This document shows positions 7,343 through 13,456 of a stretch of DNA of 14,991 nucleotides, in pieces (positions within the stretch are counted from its first letter, which is position 1; every line of letters begins with the position of its first letter). The notes beneath the pieces were generated by a model. That model saw nothing but the letters and a program-made list of their open reading frames with translations, had not been told where the DNA came from and ran no database searches. A program made the position numbers and the translations under genes. The stretch is from Lachnospiraceae bacterium (GTDB taxonomy: Bacteria > Bacillota > Clostridia > Lachnospirales > Lachnospiraceae): the NCBI GenBank assembly GCA_017420605.1, contig JAFOIS010000196.1, forward strand, positions 1 through 14,991, given 5' to 3'.

Positions 7343-8116
7343 TTACGCTTCGTTCTCCGCCTCTTCCCGTTCTCCGCTCCCTGCGGACACATCCGGCGTC
7401 CCGTCCCTGCCCGGCTCCCCGGCATCGTCCGGGCTTTCCTGCTTTTCCGATCCGGCCGGCACATGCGGCGCCGAAAGGATCTTCGGTATGCCCGTCCCGG
7501 GGGCCGCGCTGAGAAAGACTGCGTACTGCTTTGTCTTCGTCTCGATCCGGCTCCCGTCTATGATCGTAAAGCCGTTTGCCGTAAACAGTCCCCGGAAATC
7601 CTTCGCACTCCATTTCGGCAGGGCAAAGGCGCCGCCGATATGCAGCATCGCATAGCGGAGGCGCGTTGCGCGTCCGCCGCCGGATACCGGGTTCACCGCG
7701 AGGAGGATCCCGTCTTCCCGGAGCACGCGCCGTATCTCGGAAAGCATTTTTTCCGGCTGCTGCGTCATGCCGAAACCGCCGGCCGTAAATACGACGTCGA
7801 AGCTGCCTTCCTCATAGGGCAGCGCAAACGGTTCCTGCACGGCAAAATGTATGCGGCTGTCATAGCCGTCGTTTTTTGCCGCCTGGATCATCGCGGCGGA
7901 AAAGTCGATCGCCTCCCAGAAGTGCACATACCCGGCAAGACGTCTCGACAGGGCGCCTCGCCCGCAGCAGATCTCGAGCACGTTCTGGTCGGCGGACAGA
8001 TACGGCATCGCAAGTTCGCAGATCCGGCCGGCGCATTCCCTGTCCGCGGCAAGCGTGCGGTCCGGGATCCCGTTCCCGATACGAAGGGCTCCCATATTTT
8101 TTCCGAACAGTTTCAT
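7343..8116 (-). CDS. Class I SAM-dependent methyltransferase (UbiE/Methyltransf_11 type)
   Basis: A protein of 257 aa from ATG 8116-8114. Motif I is VLEICCGRGALS (46-57), an acidic post-I residue follows in AIDFS (69-73), then PFALPYEEGSFDVVF (96-110) and EIRRVLREDGILLAV (127-141), all typical of the family. The substrate is not evident. The last 45 residues are Gly/Pro/Ser/Glu-rich and probably disordered, which is unusual for this family. The start is uncertain: TTG 8128 or GTG 8125 in the same frame are nearer to a GGAGG at 8150-8146, which is 17 nt before the TTG. It is followed after one base by the spermidine-synthase-like gene, so the two are probably translationally coupled. Confidence 0.88.
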   Translation of the reverse strand: MKLFGKNMGALRIGNGIPDRTLAADRECAGRICELAMPYLSADQNVLEICCGRGALSRRLAGYVHFWEAIDFSAAMIQAAKNDGYDSRIHFAVQEPFALPYEEGSFDVVFTAGGFGMTQQPEKMLSEIRRVLREDGILLAVNPVSGGGRATRLRYAMLHIGGAFALPKWSAKDFRGLFTANGFTIIDGSRIETKTKQYAVFLSAAPGTGIPKILSAPHVPAGSEKQESPDDAGEPGRDGTPDVSAGSGEREEAENEA

Positions 8117-8167
8117 TTCCAGCACCAAGCCGCAGGCACAGGCCGCCTCCGGCGCTCCTTCCCGGTT

Positions 8168-8197
8168 ATCTTACCACACACGGCGTACTCCTTGCAA
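8168..8197 (-). promoter_or_regulatory. Probable promoter of the methyltransferase operon
   Basis: On the minus strand, TTGCAA (8197-8192), 18-bp spacer, TAAGAT (8173-8168). It is about 50 bp before the coding start. The in-frame stop at 8171-8173 lies within the -10, so the coding start must be downstream. Confidence 0.5.
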
Positions 8198-8227
8198 TTT
8201 GATTGCGCCGCCGCGCCCCGCCTTAAT

Positions 8228-8265
8228 GCCGGTGATCCTGCGGCGCCCTTCCGCCGCGTGCCGGC
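8228..8265. repeat. Nested inverted repeat between divergent promoters
   Basis: The inner arms GCGGCG (8240-8245) and CGCCGC (8252-8257) lie inside the outer arms GCCGG (8228-8232) and CCGGC (8261-8265). It sits upstream of both the methyltransferase promoter and the regulator promoter. It is not followed by a T-run, so it is not a standard terminator. No coding sequence was seen here. Confidence 0.5.
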
Positions 8266-8274
8266 GGAGTGATA

Positions 8275-8303
8275 TTGCGTTCCGAAAGCATTTATGGTAT
8301 GCT
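8275..8303 (+). promoter_or_regulatory. Probable promoter of the DtxR-like regulator
   Basis: TTGCGT (8275-8280), 17-bp spacer, TATGCT (8298-8303). It is placed 40 bp before the GTG start. Confidence 0.5.
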
Positions 8304-8343
8304 TTGTAAGATCTTTAGTAGTTTTTCAGAAAGCAGGTGTACC

Positions 8344-8718
8344 GTGAAGATCCAGAAGTCCTCCGAAGATTATCTTGAAGCCATGCTGATGCTCAAGGAG
8401 AAGCGCGGCTTCATCCGTTCCATCGATATCGCGAATCTTCTCGGAGTGACCAAGCCGTCGGTGAGCTACGCGACGAAAAGGCTGCGCGAAAACGGCTATA
8501 TCACGATGGATCCGGACGGCTTCATCACCCTCGAGGAGAAGGGACTTGCGATCGCGCAGGATATCTATATGCGCCATAAAGTCCTGACGGATTTCTTCAT
8601 CCGCATCGGCGTCGACGAAGGCGTCGCCCGCGAGGATGCCTGCAAGATCGAGCACGATATCAGCGCGGAAAGTTTTTCCGCCCTCTGCCGCCACCTTGAA
8701 AGCGGCATGAACGCATAG
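8344..8718 (+). CDS. Short DtxR/MntR-family metal-dependent regulator
   Basis: A protein of 124 aa from GTG 8344, preceded by AGGTG at 8335-8339. The predicted promoter excludes the longer in-frame ORF. Residues about 1-65 are the winged helix, starting KIQKSSEDYLEAM with recognition helix VTKPSVSYATKRL. Residues 70-124 are the metal-binding and dimerisation helices. Candidate ligands by analogy to B. subtilis MntR and DtxR are D9, E12, H78, C100, E103 and H104, seen in DACKIEHDIS. The Cys at 100 is the DtxR/IdeR-like choice, where MntR has Glu. The C-terminal SH3-like domain of DtxR is absent, and the chain is shorter than MntR (142 aa). It should bind DNA when loaded with iron or manganese. 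No metal transporter gene is adjacent in this window. Confidence 0.88.
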   Translation: MKIQKSSEDYLEAMLMLKEKRGFIRSIDIANLLGVTKPSVSYATKRLRENGYITMDPDGFITLEEKGLAIAQDIYMRHKVLTDFFIRIGVDEGVAREDACKIEHDISAESFSALCRHLESGMNA

Positions 8719-8770
8719 GATATGCCGCAGGGCTCAGAAAGCCCGGCGTATCGATAAACACAATACACCA

Positions 8771-8856
8771 GATACTGGGGGAGCTTTTGCTGAGAGTGCG
8801 GCCTGTCCGCTGACCCTTGGAACCTGATCCGGATAATTCCGGCGAAGGGAAGTATG
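8771..8856 (+). promoter_or_regulatory. TPP riboswitch (THI element)
   Basis: All conserved blocks are present: GGGGGAGC (8777-8784), GCTGAGAGTGCGG, GACCCTTGGAACCTGATC, then CGGATAAT, CCGGCG and AAGGGA. P1 is formed by ATACT (8772-8776) with AGTAT (8851-8855). It senses thiamine pyrophosphate and lies 107 nt before thiT, followed by a terminator. About 50 nt of leader lie between the upstream stop (8718) and the aptamer, including a small hairpin, GGGCT-cagaa-AGCCC (8730-8744), without a T-run. Confidence 0.96.
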
Positions 8857-8881
8857 CATCGGGATCCGTCCCGCATATTCG

Positions 8882-8912
8882 AAAGTCCTCCCGCATGCCG
8901 GAGGCTTTTTTT
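8882..8912 (+). terminator. Riboswitch-controlled intrinsic terminator upstream of thiT
   Basis: CCTCC (8887-8891) pairs with GGAGG (8900-8904), extended after a bulged T by AAAG (8882-8885) against CTTT (8905-8908), and followed by seven T (8906-8912). It is 25 nt after the TPP aptamer, as expected for transcriptional attenuation when TPP is bound. Confidence 0.8.
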
Positions 8913-8962
8913 ATGCCCCGGTCATCCCGCGGACCGCGGGAGTGGGAAAGGAGAAGAAACTC

Positions 8963-9640
8963 ATGGAAACCATCCGCAACCTGATCGTCACCGAAGAAGG
9001 CGGCCTTACCGGGGCCGGTTATGCCGTCTTTATCATCCTCGGCATTGCCGCGCTGCTTGTCGGCGCGTATATCGCCGGCCGCAGCAGCACACGGAAAAAG
9101 ATGACCGCCCGGGAGCTTGCCTTCTGCGCGGTCGCGATCGCCCTTGCCTACGCGGCGAGCTTCGTCCCTCTGTTCAGGATGCCGTTCGGCGGCTCCGTCA
9201 CGCTGTTTTCGATGCTCTTCATCGTACTCATCGCCTACTGGTACGGCCCGCAGACCGGCATCCTCGTCGGCTTTGCCTACGGCGTGCTGCAGTTCCTGCA
9301 GGAACCGTACTATCTTTCGCTCCTGCAGGTCTGCCTTGATTATCTCGTCGCCTTCGCGGCCCTCGGCGTCGCCGGCTTTTTCCGGAAACAGAAAAACGGC
9401 CTCATCAAAGGCTATCTCGCCGCTGTCTTCGCCCGCGGCGTCTTCGCTTCGCTTGCAGGTTATCTTTTCTGGATGGAATATATGCCGGACAACTTCCCGA
9501 AGTCGCTTACGGCAGTCTATCCGGTCGTCTATAACTACATGTATCTCATCGCGGAGGCTGTGCTCACCGTCATCCTTCTTGCGATCCCGGCCATGAAAAA
9601 AGCCGTGGCGCAGGTCACGAAGATGGCGCACGGCAATTGA
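8963..9640 (+). CDS. thiT: ThiT, substrate-binding (S) component of an ECF thiamine transporter
   Basis: A protein of 225 aa from ATG 8963 with AAAGGAG at 8947-8953. The membrane core from about residue 50 carries ThiT hallmarks: FRMPFGGSVTLFSML (71-85), YGVLQFLQEPYYLSLLQ (106-122), a DY-LAFA-like segment, GYLFW (166-170) and YPVVYNYMYLIAE (186-198). It captures thiamine and works with the shared ECF module (EcfA, EcfA', EcfT), which is not in this window. The TPP riboswitch directly upstream confirms the substrate. There are two oddities. First, an N-terminal extension of about 45 residues with an added membrane segment (19-38) makes it longer than the 182-aa L. lactis protein. Second, the position that aligns by spacing with the thiamine-binding His of L. 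lactis ThiT appears to be Ala162, while W170, Y186 and N191 are kept. Confidence 0.95.
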   Translation: METIRNLIVTEEGGLTGAGYAVFIILGIAALLVGAYIAGRSSTRKKMTARELAFCAVAIALAYAASFVPLFRMPFGGSVTLFSMLFIVLIAYWYGPQTGILVGFAYGVLQFLQEPYYLSLLQVCLDYLVAFAALGVAGFFRKQKNGLIKGYLAAVFARGVFASLAGYLFWMEYMPDNFPKSLTAVYPVVYNYMYLIAEAVLTVILLAIPAMKKAVAQVTKMAHGN

Positions 9641-9652
9641 TCGGGAAAGAGC

Positions 9653-9682
9653 CGGCCCGGCGCCGCAGAAGGCGCAGGGCCG
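9653..9682. terminator. GC-rich hairpin between convergent thiT and the PHP phosphatase gene
   Basis: CGGCCC (9653-9658) pairs with GGGCCG (9677-9682) and GCGCC (9660-9664) with GGCGC (9671-9675), with one G/A mismatch and a 6-nt loop. It lies within the 48-bp gap between two convergent stops. There is no proper T-run on either side, so intrinsic termination is only a guess. Confidence 0.45.
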
Positions 9683-9688
9683 CGGAGG

Positions 9689-10483
9689 TCAGTCGATCCC
9701 GGGCAGCGTCTCCATCGGCGTGATGCCGAAGGAACGCAGTTTCCGAAGACCTCTTGCAACATTTTTCTCATCCAGAAGATGCGCGGGTGCGTGTGCGTCG
9801 ATCCCCATGATCACGTCGCACCCGCATTTTTTTGCGACCATCCAGAATCCGTCGCAGGGATACCCCATACCTTTGAAAATGCCCTGTGCGGCCTTCCGGT
9901 AGCCGGAGATGTTATATTCCAGCGGGATCTTCTTCCGCTGCGCTGCCTCGCAGATCATGACGGCCGCCATTTCGCAGTAAGCATCCCACCGGGGATAGTC
10001 GGAAAAACAGTGGTCCGGATGCGCGACGTATGTAAACAGACCGGATTCGATCGCCCGCACGACGCAGGAGGTATACTCCCGCAGTTCTGTGCGCGTATCG
10101 TAATGTCCGGCATAGCGCGCCGCCGGATCCGAGGCTTTCGTATAATGCTCCCCGAGGATGAGGTAATCCGCCGTATCGTGCAGCATCCGGAGGTGCTCCG
10201 GATACTCCATGAAATATTCGCACTCCAGGCCGCAGTGGATGGTGATGCGGTCTTTGTACTTCTCTTTCAGGGCGCGGATCGTCTCATAATACTCCGGAAG
10301 CACCGCAAGATCCATGGCGACCGGCTTCAGACGGAAATTTTCATCCGCCGGCCACGGGCAGTGGTCCGCAAAACCGAGGATCCGGATCCCGGCTTCGACC
10401 GCCGCTCCGATATACTCCTCGTCCGTCCATGTTCCGGCGTGCGTGCACCGGAACGTATGCGTATGATAATTTGCTGTCAGCAT
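9689..10483 (-). CDS. PHP-domain phosphatase, HisK-type histidinol-phosphatase family
   Basis: A protein of 264 aa from ATG 10483, preceded by AAGGA with good spacing. The PHP metal-binding motifs occur in order: HTH (7-9), ADH (39-41), GLECEY (85-90), GEHY (111-114), AHPDH (154-158) and GIDAH (227-231). These cover the usual His/Asp/Glu ligands of a trinuclear metal site. The length fits HisK, which removes phosphate from L-histidinol phosphate in histidine synthesis. No his gene is nearby and related PHP proteins act on other phosphoesters, so the substrate is not certain. It lies 62 bp downstream of the MATE gene on the same strand and may be in the same transcript. Confidence 0.88.
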   Translation of the reverse strand: MLTANYHTHTFRCTHAGTWTDEEYIGAAVEAGIRILGFADHCPWPADENFRLKPVAMDLAVLPEYYETIRALKEKYKDRITIHCGLECEYFMEYPEHLRMLHDTADYLILGEHYTKASDPAARYAGHYDTRTELREYTSCVVRAIESGLFTYVAHPDHCFSDYPRWDAYCEMAAVMICEAAQRKKIPLEYNISGYRKAAQGIFKGMGYPCDGFWMVAKKCGCDVIMGIDAHAPAHLLDEKNVARGLRKLRSFGITPMETLPGID

Positions 10484-10545
10484 CTTTTTTCCTTCTGTTT
10501 GTATCCTGCTTTGCGGCGGACCGCCGCCCGGTCCCGCTGTCCGCG

Positions 10546-11931
10546 TCAGATCACGTGCATCTGCTCCCATTTGCCCTGTTTATACCGGTGCAGGAAGATG
10601 ATCGCCCGGAAGGTCCAGTCCATGGCCATCGCGACATACACGCCGTAGACGCCGAAGCCGAACACGCGGCCGAGGAGGAAGGCGCCCAGTACGCGGAAGC
10701 CCCACATGGAAGCGATGGAGATAATCGTCGTGTAGACCACGTCGCCGGCGGCACGGAGAATGTTCGGGATCATGAAGCTCGACGTATGGACGGTGATCTG
10801 TGCCGCCATCGTGATCGCTAGGCAGACGAAGATGACCGGCAGCATATCCGGTTCCGCGTGGAAAGCCGCGCAGATCGGCCGGTTGAGCACAAGCACGACG
10901 GCCGCCATGAACGCGTAGCCGAGGGTATTGATCTTGAACACGTTCCGGAAGAGCTTCTTGCAGTCGTCCGGCCGGCCGGCGCCCATGCATGTGCCCGCCG
11001 TGATGAACATCGTCGTCGACATGGCCGCGTTGAGGCACTGGCTCATGGACATGACGTTGTAGGCAATGTTGTAGGAGGCGATCACGTTCGTGCCCATCGG
11101 CGAAATGATCATCTGCAGGATCAGCCGGCCGCCGTTGAACAGAAGATTCTCGAACGAGATCGGGAAGCCGAACTTGAAGATGCGCTTAAGCAGCTGCCAG
11201 TCGAACACAAAGAGCGCCGGCAGCTTATAGCAGAGGATCGACTTACGGATCCGCTTGACGATGAAGACCGTGATCATCGTGAGGAAACGCATGCAGAAGA
11301 TGGAAATGATAAGACCCCTGATGCCCCAGCCGAGGAAAATGACGAAGAACCAGTTGAGGATCCAGCAGATGCAGGAATTGATGAGGGCGATGATCGTGGA
11401 GGACTTTCCCTCCCCCACGCCGCGCAGGACCGCGCATTCCGTGGAATGGAAGGCGTAGAACGGCAGGGAAATGCAGTTGCCGGCAAGATAATATTTCGCG
11501 ATCGTAAGAACGTCCGCCTCGGCGCCGCCGAAGAAGAACTGTACGATGCCGCCGCGGCAGAGGATCGAGAACAGGGCGAGCAGCGTGCCGAACAGGGTGA
11601 CCGCCGTGATCGAGGATACCGCAGACCGCTTCATCTGCTCGAAGCGGTGTGCCCCGTGATACTGCGCGACGACGATGGACGCGCCGGTCGCGATGCCCGT
11701 GAAGACGGTCATCAGCATGGAAATGTACGTGTCGACCATGGAAACAGCCGACAGCGTCGTCATTCCCGCGCTGGAGATCACGAAAGAATTGATGAGGCTG
11801 AACAGGATCCCGAGCGTATTCTCCAGAAGAAGGGGAATAAACAGATCCTTGAACTCACTGTAAGAAACCGTCTCGCATGAAAGATGCCGTGCCAGATATC
11901 CCTGTGGCTTTGCTGCCGCTTCGTCCGCCAT
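10546..11931 (-). CDS. MATE-family efflux transporter
   Basis: A 461-aa integral membrane protein from ATG 11931. About twelve hydrophobic segments are arranged in two halves. Typical MATE features include FIPLLLENTLGILFSLINSF near the N-terminus, an AxxxVDTYIS region, GIATGASIVVAQYHG after the second membrane segment, and in the second half FGFPISFENLLFNGGRLILQ and an N-x-AYNVMSMSQ segment. It exports cationic drugs or metabolites by Na+ or H+ antiport; the substrate cannot be read. It has its own promoter (12002-12030). The SD is poorly spaced unless a hairpin in the leader folds (11939-11958). The PHP phosphatase follows. Confidence 0.93.
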   Translation of the reverse strand: MADEAAAKPQGYLARHLSCETVSYSEFKDLFIPLLLENTLGILFSLINSFVISSAGMTTLSAVSMVDTYISMLMTVFTGIATGASIVVAQYHGAHRFEQMKRSAVSSITAVTLFGTLLALFSILCRGGIVQFFFGGAEADVLTIAKYYLAGNCISLPFYAFHSTECAVLRGVGEGKSSTIIALINSCICWILNWFFVIFLGWGIRGLIISIFCMRFLTMITVFIVKRIRKSILCYKLPALFVFDWQLLKRIFKFGFPISFENLLFNGGRLILQMIISPMGTNVIASYNIAYNVMSMSQCLNAAMSTTMFITAGTCMGAGRPDDCKKLFRNVFKINTLGYAFMAAVVLVLNRPICAAFHAEPDMLPVIFVCLAITMAAQITVHTSSFMIPNILRAAGDVVYTTIISIASMWGFRVLGAFLLGRVFGFGVYGVYVAMAMDWTFRAIIFLHRYKQGKWEQMHVI

Positions 11932-11938
11932 GTCTTAC

Positions 11939-11958
11939 CGGGCTGCGCCCGTACCTCC
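11939..11958 (-). promoter_or_regulatory. SD separated from the MATE start codon by a hairpin
   Basis: The only strong SD, GGAGG (11958-11954), is 22 nt from the ATG, too far for normal use. Between them CGGGC (11951-11947) and GCCCG (11943-11939) form a 5-bp stem with a GCA loop. Folding removes 13 nt, bringing SD and ATG to about 9 nt apart. A bridging role is inferred; GGTAAG 5-10 nt before the ATG is a weak alternative. Confidence 0.4.
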
Positions 11959-12001
11959 GCCGTAGTGTGAGTTGGAAACGCGGTTTTCTTCCGTATGCAC
12001 G

Positions 12002-12030
12002 ATTGTATTCTGTTTCACCGGATTTGTCAC
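12002..12030 (-). promoter_or_regulatory. Promoter of the MATE gene
   Basis: On the minus strand, GTGACA (12030-12025, 5/6), 17-bp spacer, TACAAT (12007-12002, 5/6). It lies in the 124-bp gap after the GltS-family gene, so the MATE gene can be transcribed separately. Confidence 0.65.
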
Positions 12031-12055
12031 GCAAAAATGCGCCGTTCCGGAATTT

Positions 12056-13456
12056 TCAGGCGTCCTTCGCCTTTCCCTTCCGAAGAAGCGGCATAAGATG
12101 GTTCCACAGAAGCGCCGCGTTGAGGACGAGGAAGAAGACGATCAGGATAAGGAGCGTGATGAGCGGCCGTTTCGGCGCGAGCGTCGCCAGCAGCATCATC
12201 GGGAAGCCGAGCACCATGGCCGGGAAGTTCTGATAGACCAGGTTGTCGGCCGCCGGCGTTTTAAACTCCGGATCCGCTTCGCGCAGCAGCATGATACCGG
12301 TGCTTGCGGTTCCCGTGAGCATGCCGTACATCATAAGGAACTGCTCCGCGCGGTAATCCGGGAAAAGCGTATTCGCGATGAACCGGTTGTAGAGCCAGGT
12401 CAGCACGAGCCCCGCGACAGCCAGGACGATGATGACGCCCCAGTAGCTTTTGATCGCCTCCAGCCGGATCGCCGCGATACCGGCGACGACCATGATGTCG
12501 AAGAAGAAATTCGAGAGCCGGTGCATCATGAATGAATTCCTGTATTCCCGTTTGATGACGCCCGCCTTGCGCAGTTTGTCAAGGATCGTGCGCAGAAGGA
12601 TCGCCATCAGCACGCCGAAAAGGAAGTTGAAGCCGTAAATGACGGAGCGCAGCCCCGGAAGGAGAGACCCGATCAGGTAAAGGAACAGATACGTGAGGAA
12701 ATAGGTCGCCGCGACGAGGCCGATCTCGACCGTGAGCTTGTCGATCCCGCCGTTCATCGGGATATCGCCTTCCGGATGGACCTCGGAAGCGTCGAACTTC
12801 TCTTCCGTCTCCTCCTTCCAGGCGAATAAGCCCTTCTTTTTCAGGATGTTCAGGAAAAACACACCGCCGATGCTCGCGGAAAGGAAACCCAGCGCCGCGA
12901 TGGTAAGGCCGAAGCTCCTGCCGCCCGTAAAGCCGTAATCCGTTTCGAAGATGCTGCCGTAGTTCAGTGCCTGGCCTGTGCCCTGCCCGTATCCGAACGG
13001 AAGAAGAATGCCCGCCGCCGGGAAGAAGTTCCGCATGATCAGTGAAGCCACCAGGGTGATGAAAAGGCCGGCGATGCCCTGCATAAGATACGAGGAAACG
13101 GTCGTCATGCCGGTCTGCACGATCTCAAGGCGCCGCCTCTTCGAAAACTTCGCTTCCTTGGAGCGGAACGTCGAGGCGATAAAGCCGAGCGCCAGCGCGT
13201 GATAGGTCAGGATCTCGAGCGCCGAGATCCCCTGGTCTCCGAAAAACTGAAGGTCAAAAAGGCCGGTACCGGTCACGCGGCGCACGACCACGGAAAGAAT
13301 AAGAAGAAAGAGACCCGCCAGTACCGAAGTCGGGATGAGGGACCGCCGGAGCGTTTTGCTGACGCGTTTTAAGCCGTTCGCGAGAATGAGCGAGATCAGC
13401 AGCACCGCCACCAGGTTGAATCCGCCCCAGACCTTATAATCCCAGAAATTCGACAT
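12056..13456 (-). CDS. GltS-family sodium:glutamate symporter-like protein
   Basis: A protein of 466 aa from ATG 13456, with GGGAG and GAGGA just before it. There are about ten to twelve membrane segments in two inverted halves. Each half holds a glycine-rich pore motif typical of the ESS (GltS) family: PFGYGQGTGQALNYG (153-167) and GMLTGTASTGIMLLREADP (378-396). A charged cytoplasmic loop (about 205-240) joins the halves. E. coli GltS is about 400 aa, so this is a long member with an extra 60 or so residues. It probably imports an anionic amino acid with Na+, though the family is broader than glutamate. The start lies inside the end of the acyltransferase gene (23-bp overlap), pointing to an operon and coupled translation. 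Confidence 0.88.
   Translation of the reverse strand: MSNFWDYKVWGGFNLVAVLLISLILANGLKRVSKTLRRSLIPTSVLAGLFLLILSVVVRRVTGTGLFDLQFFGDQGISALEILTYHALALGFIASTFRSKEAKFSKRRRLEIVQTGMTTVSSYLMQGIAGLFITLVASLIMRNFFPAAGILLPFGYGQGTGQALNYGSIFETDYGFTGGRSFGLTIAALGFLSASIGGVFFLNILKKKGLFAWKEETEEKFDASEVHPEGDIPMNGGIDKLTVEIGLVAATYFLTYLFLYLIGSLLPGLRSVIYGFNFLFGVLMAILLRTILDKLRKAGVIKREYRNSFMMHRLSNFFFDIMVVAGIAAIRLEAIKSYWGVIIVLAVAGLVLTWLYNRFIANTLFPDYRAEQFLMMYGMLTGTASTGIMLLREADPEFKTPAADNLVYQNFPAMVLGFPMMLLATLAPKRPLITLLILIVFFLVLNAALLWNHLMPLLRKGKAKDA

Noticed and set aside
5869..7512. 547-codon plus-strand open frame
   Set aside because: It is antisense to the spermidine-synthase-like gene, is rich in Arg, His and Asp as usual for GC-rich shadow frames, and has no SD.
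7313..8272. 319-codon plus-strand open frame
   Set aside because: It is a shadow of the methyltransferase gene, which has clear SAM-binding motifs on the other strand.
10513..10527. GCGGCGG-A-CCGCCGC palindrome between the MATE and PHP genes
   Set aside because: It is too short and has no T-run on the minus strand, so a terminator or site cannot be supported. It may just reflect GC-rich sequence.
10858..11880. 340-codon plus-strand open frame of charged residues
   Set aside because: It is the antisense shadow of the hydrophobic MATE coding sequence.
12030..12041. CGCA-AAAA-TGCG mini-hairpin after the symporter gene
   Set aside because: Only four base pairs with no following T-run, and it overlaps the MATE -35 region; not a convincing terminator.
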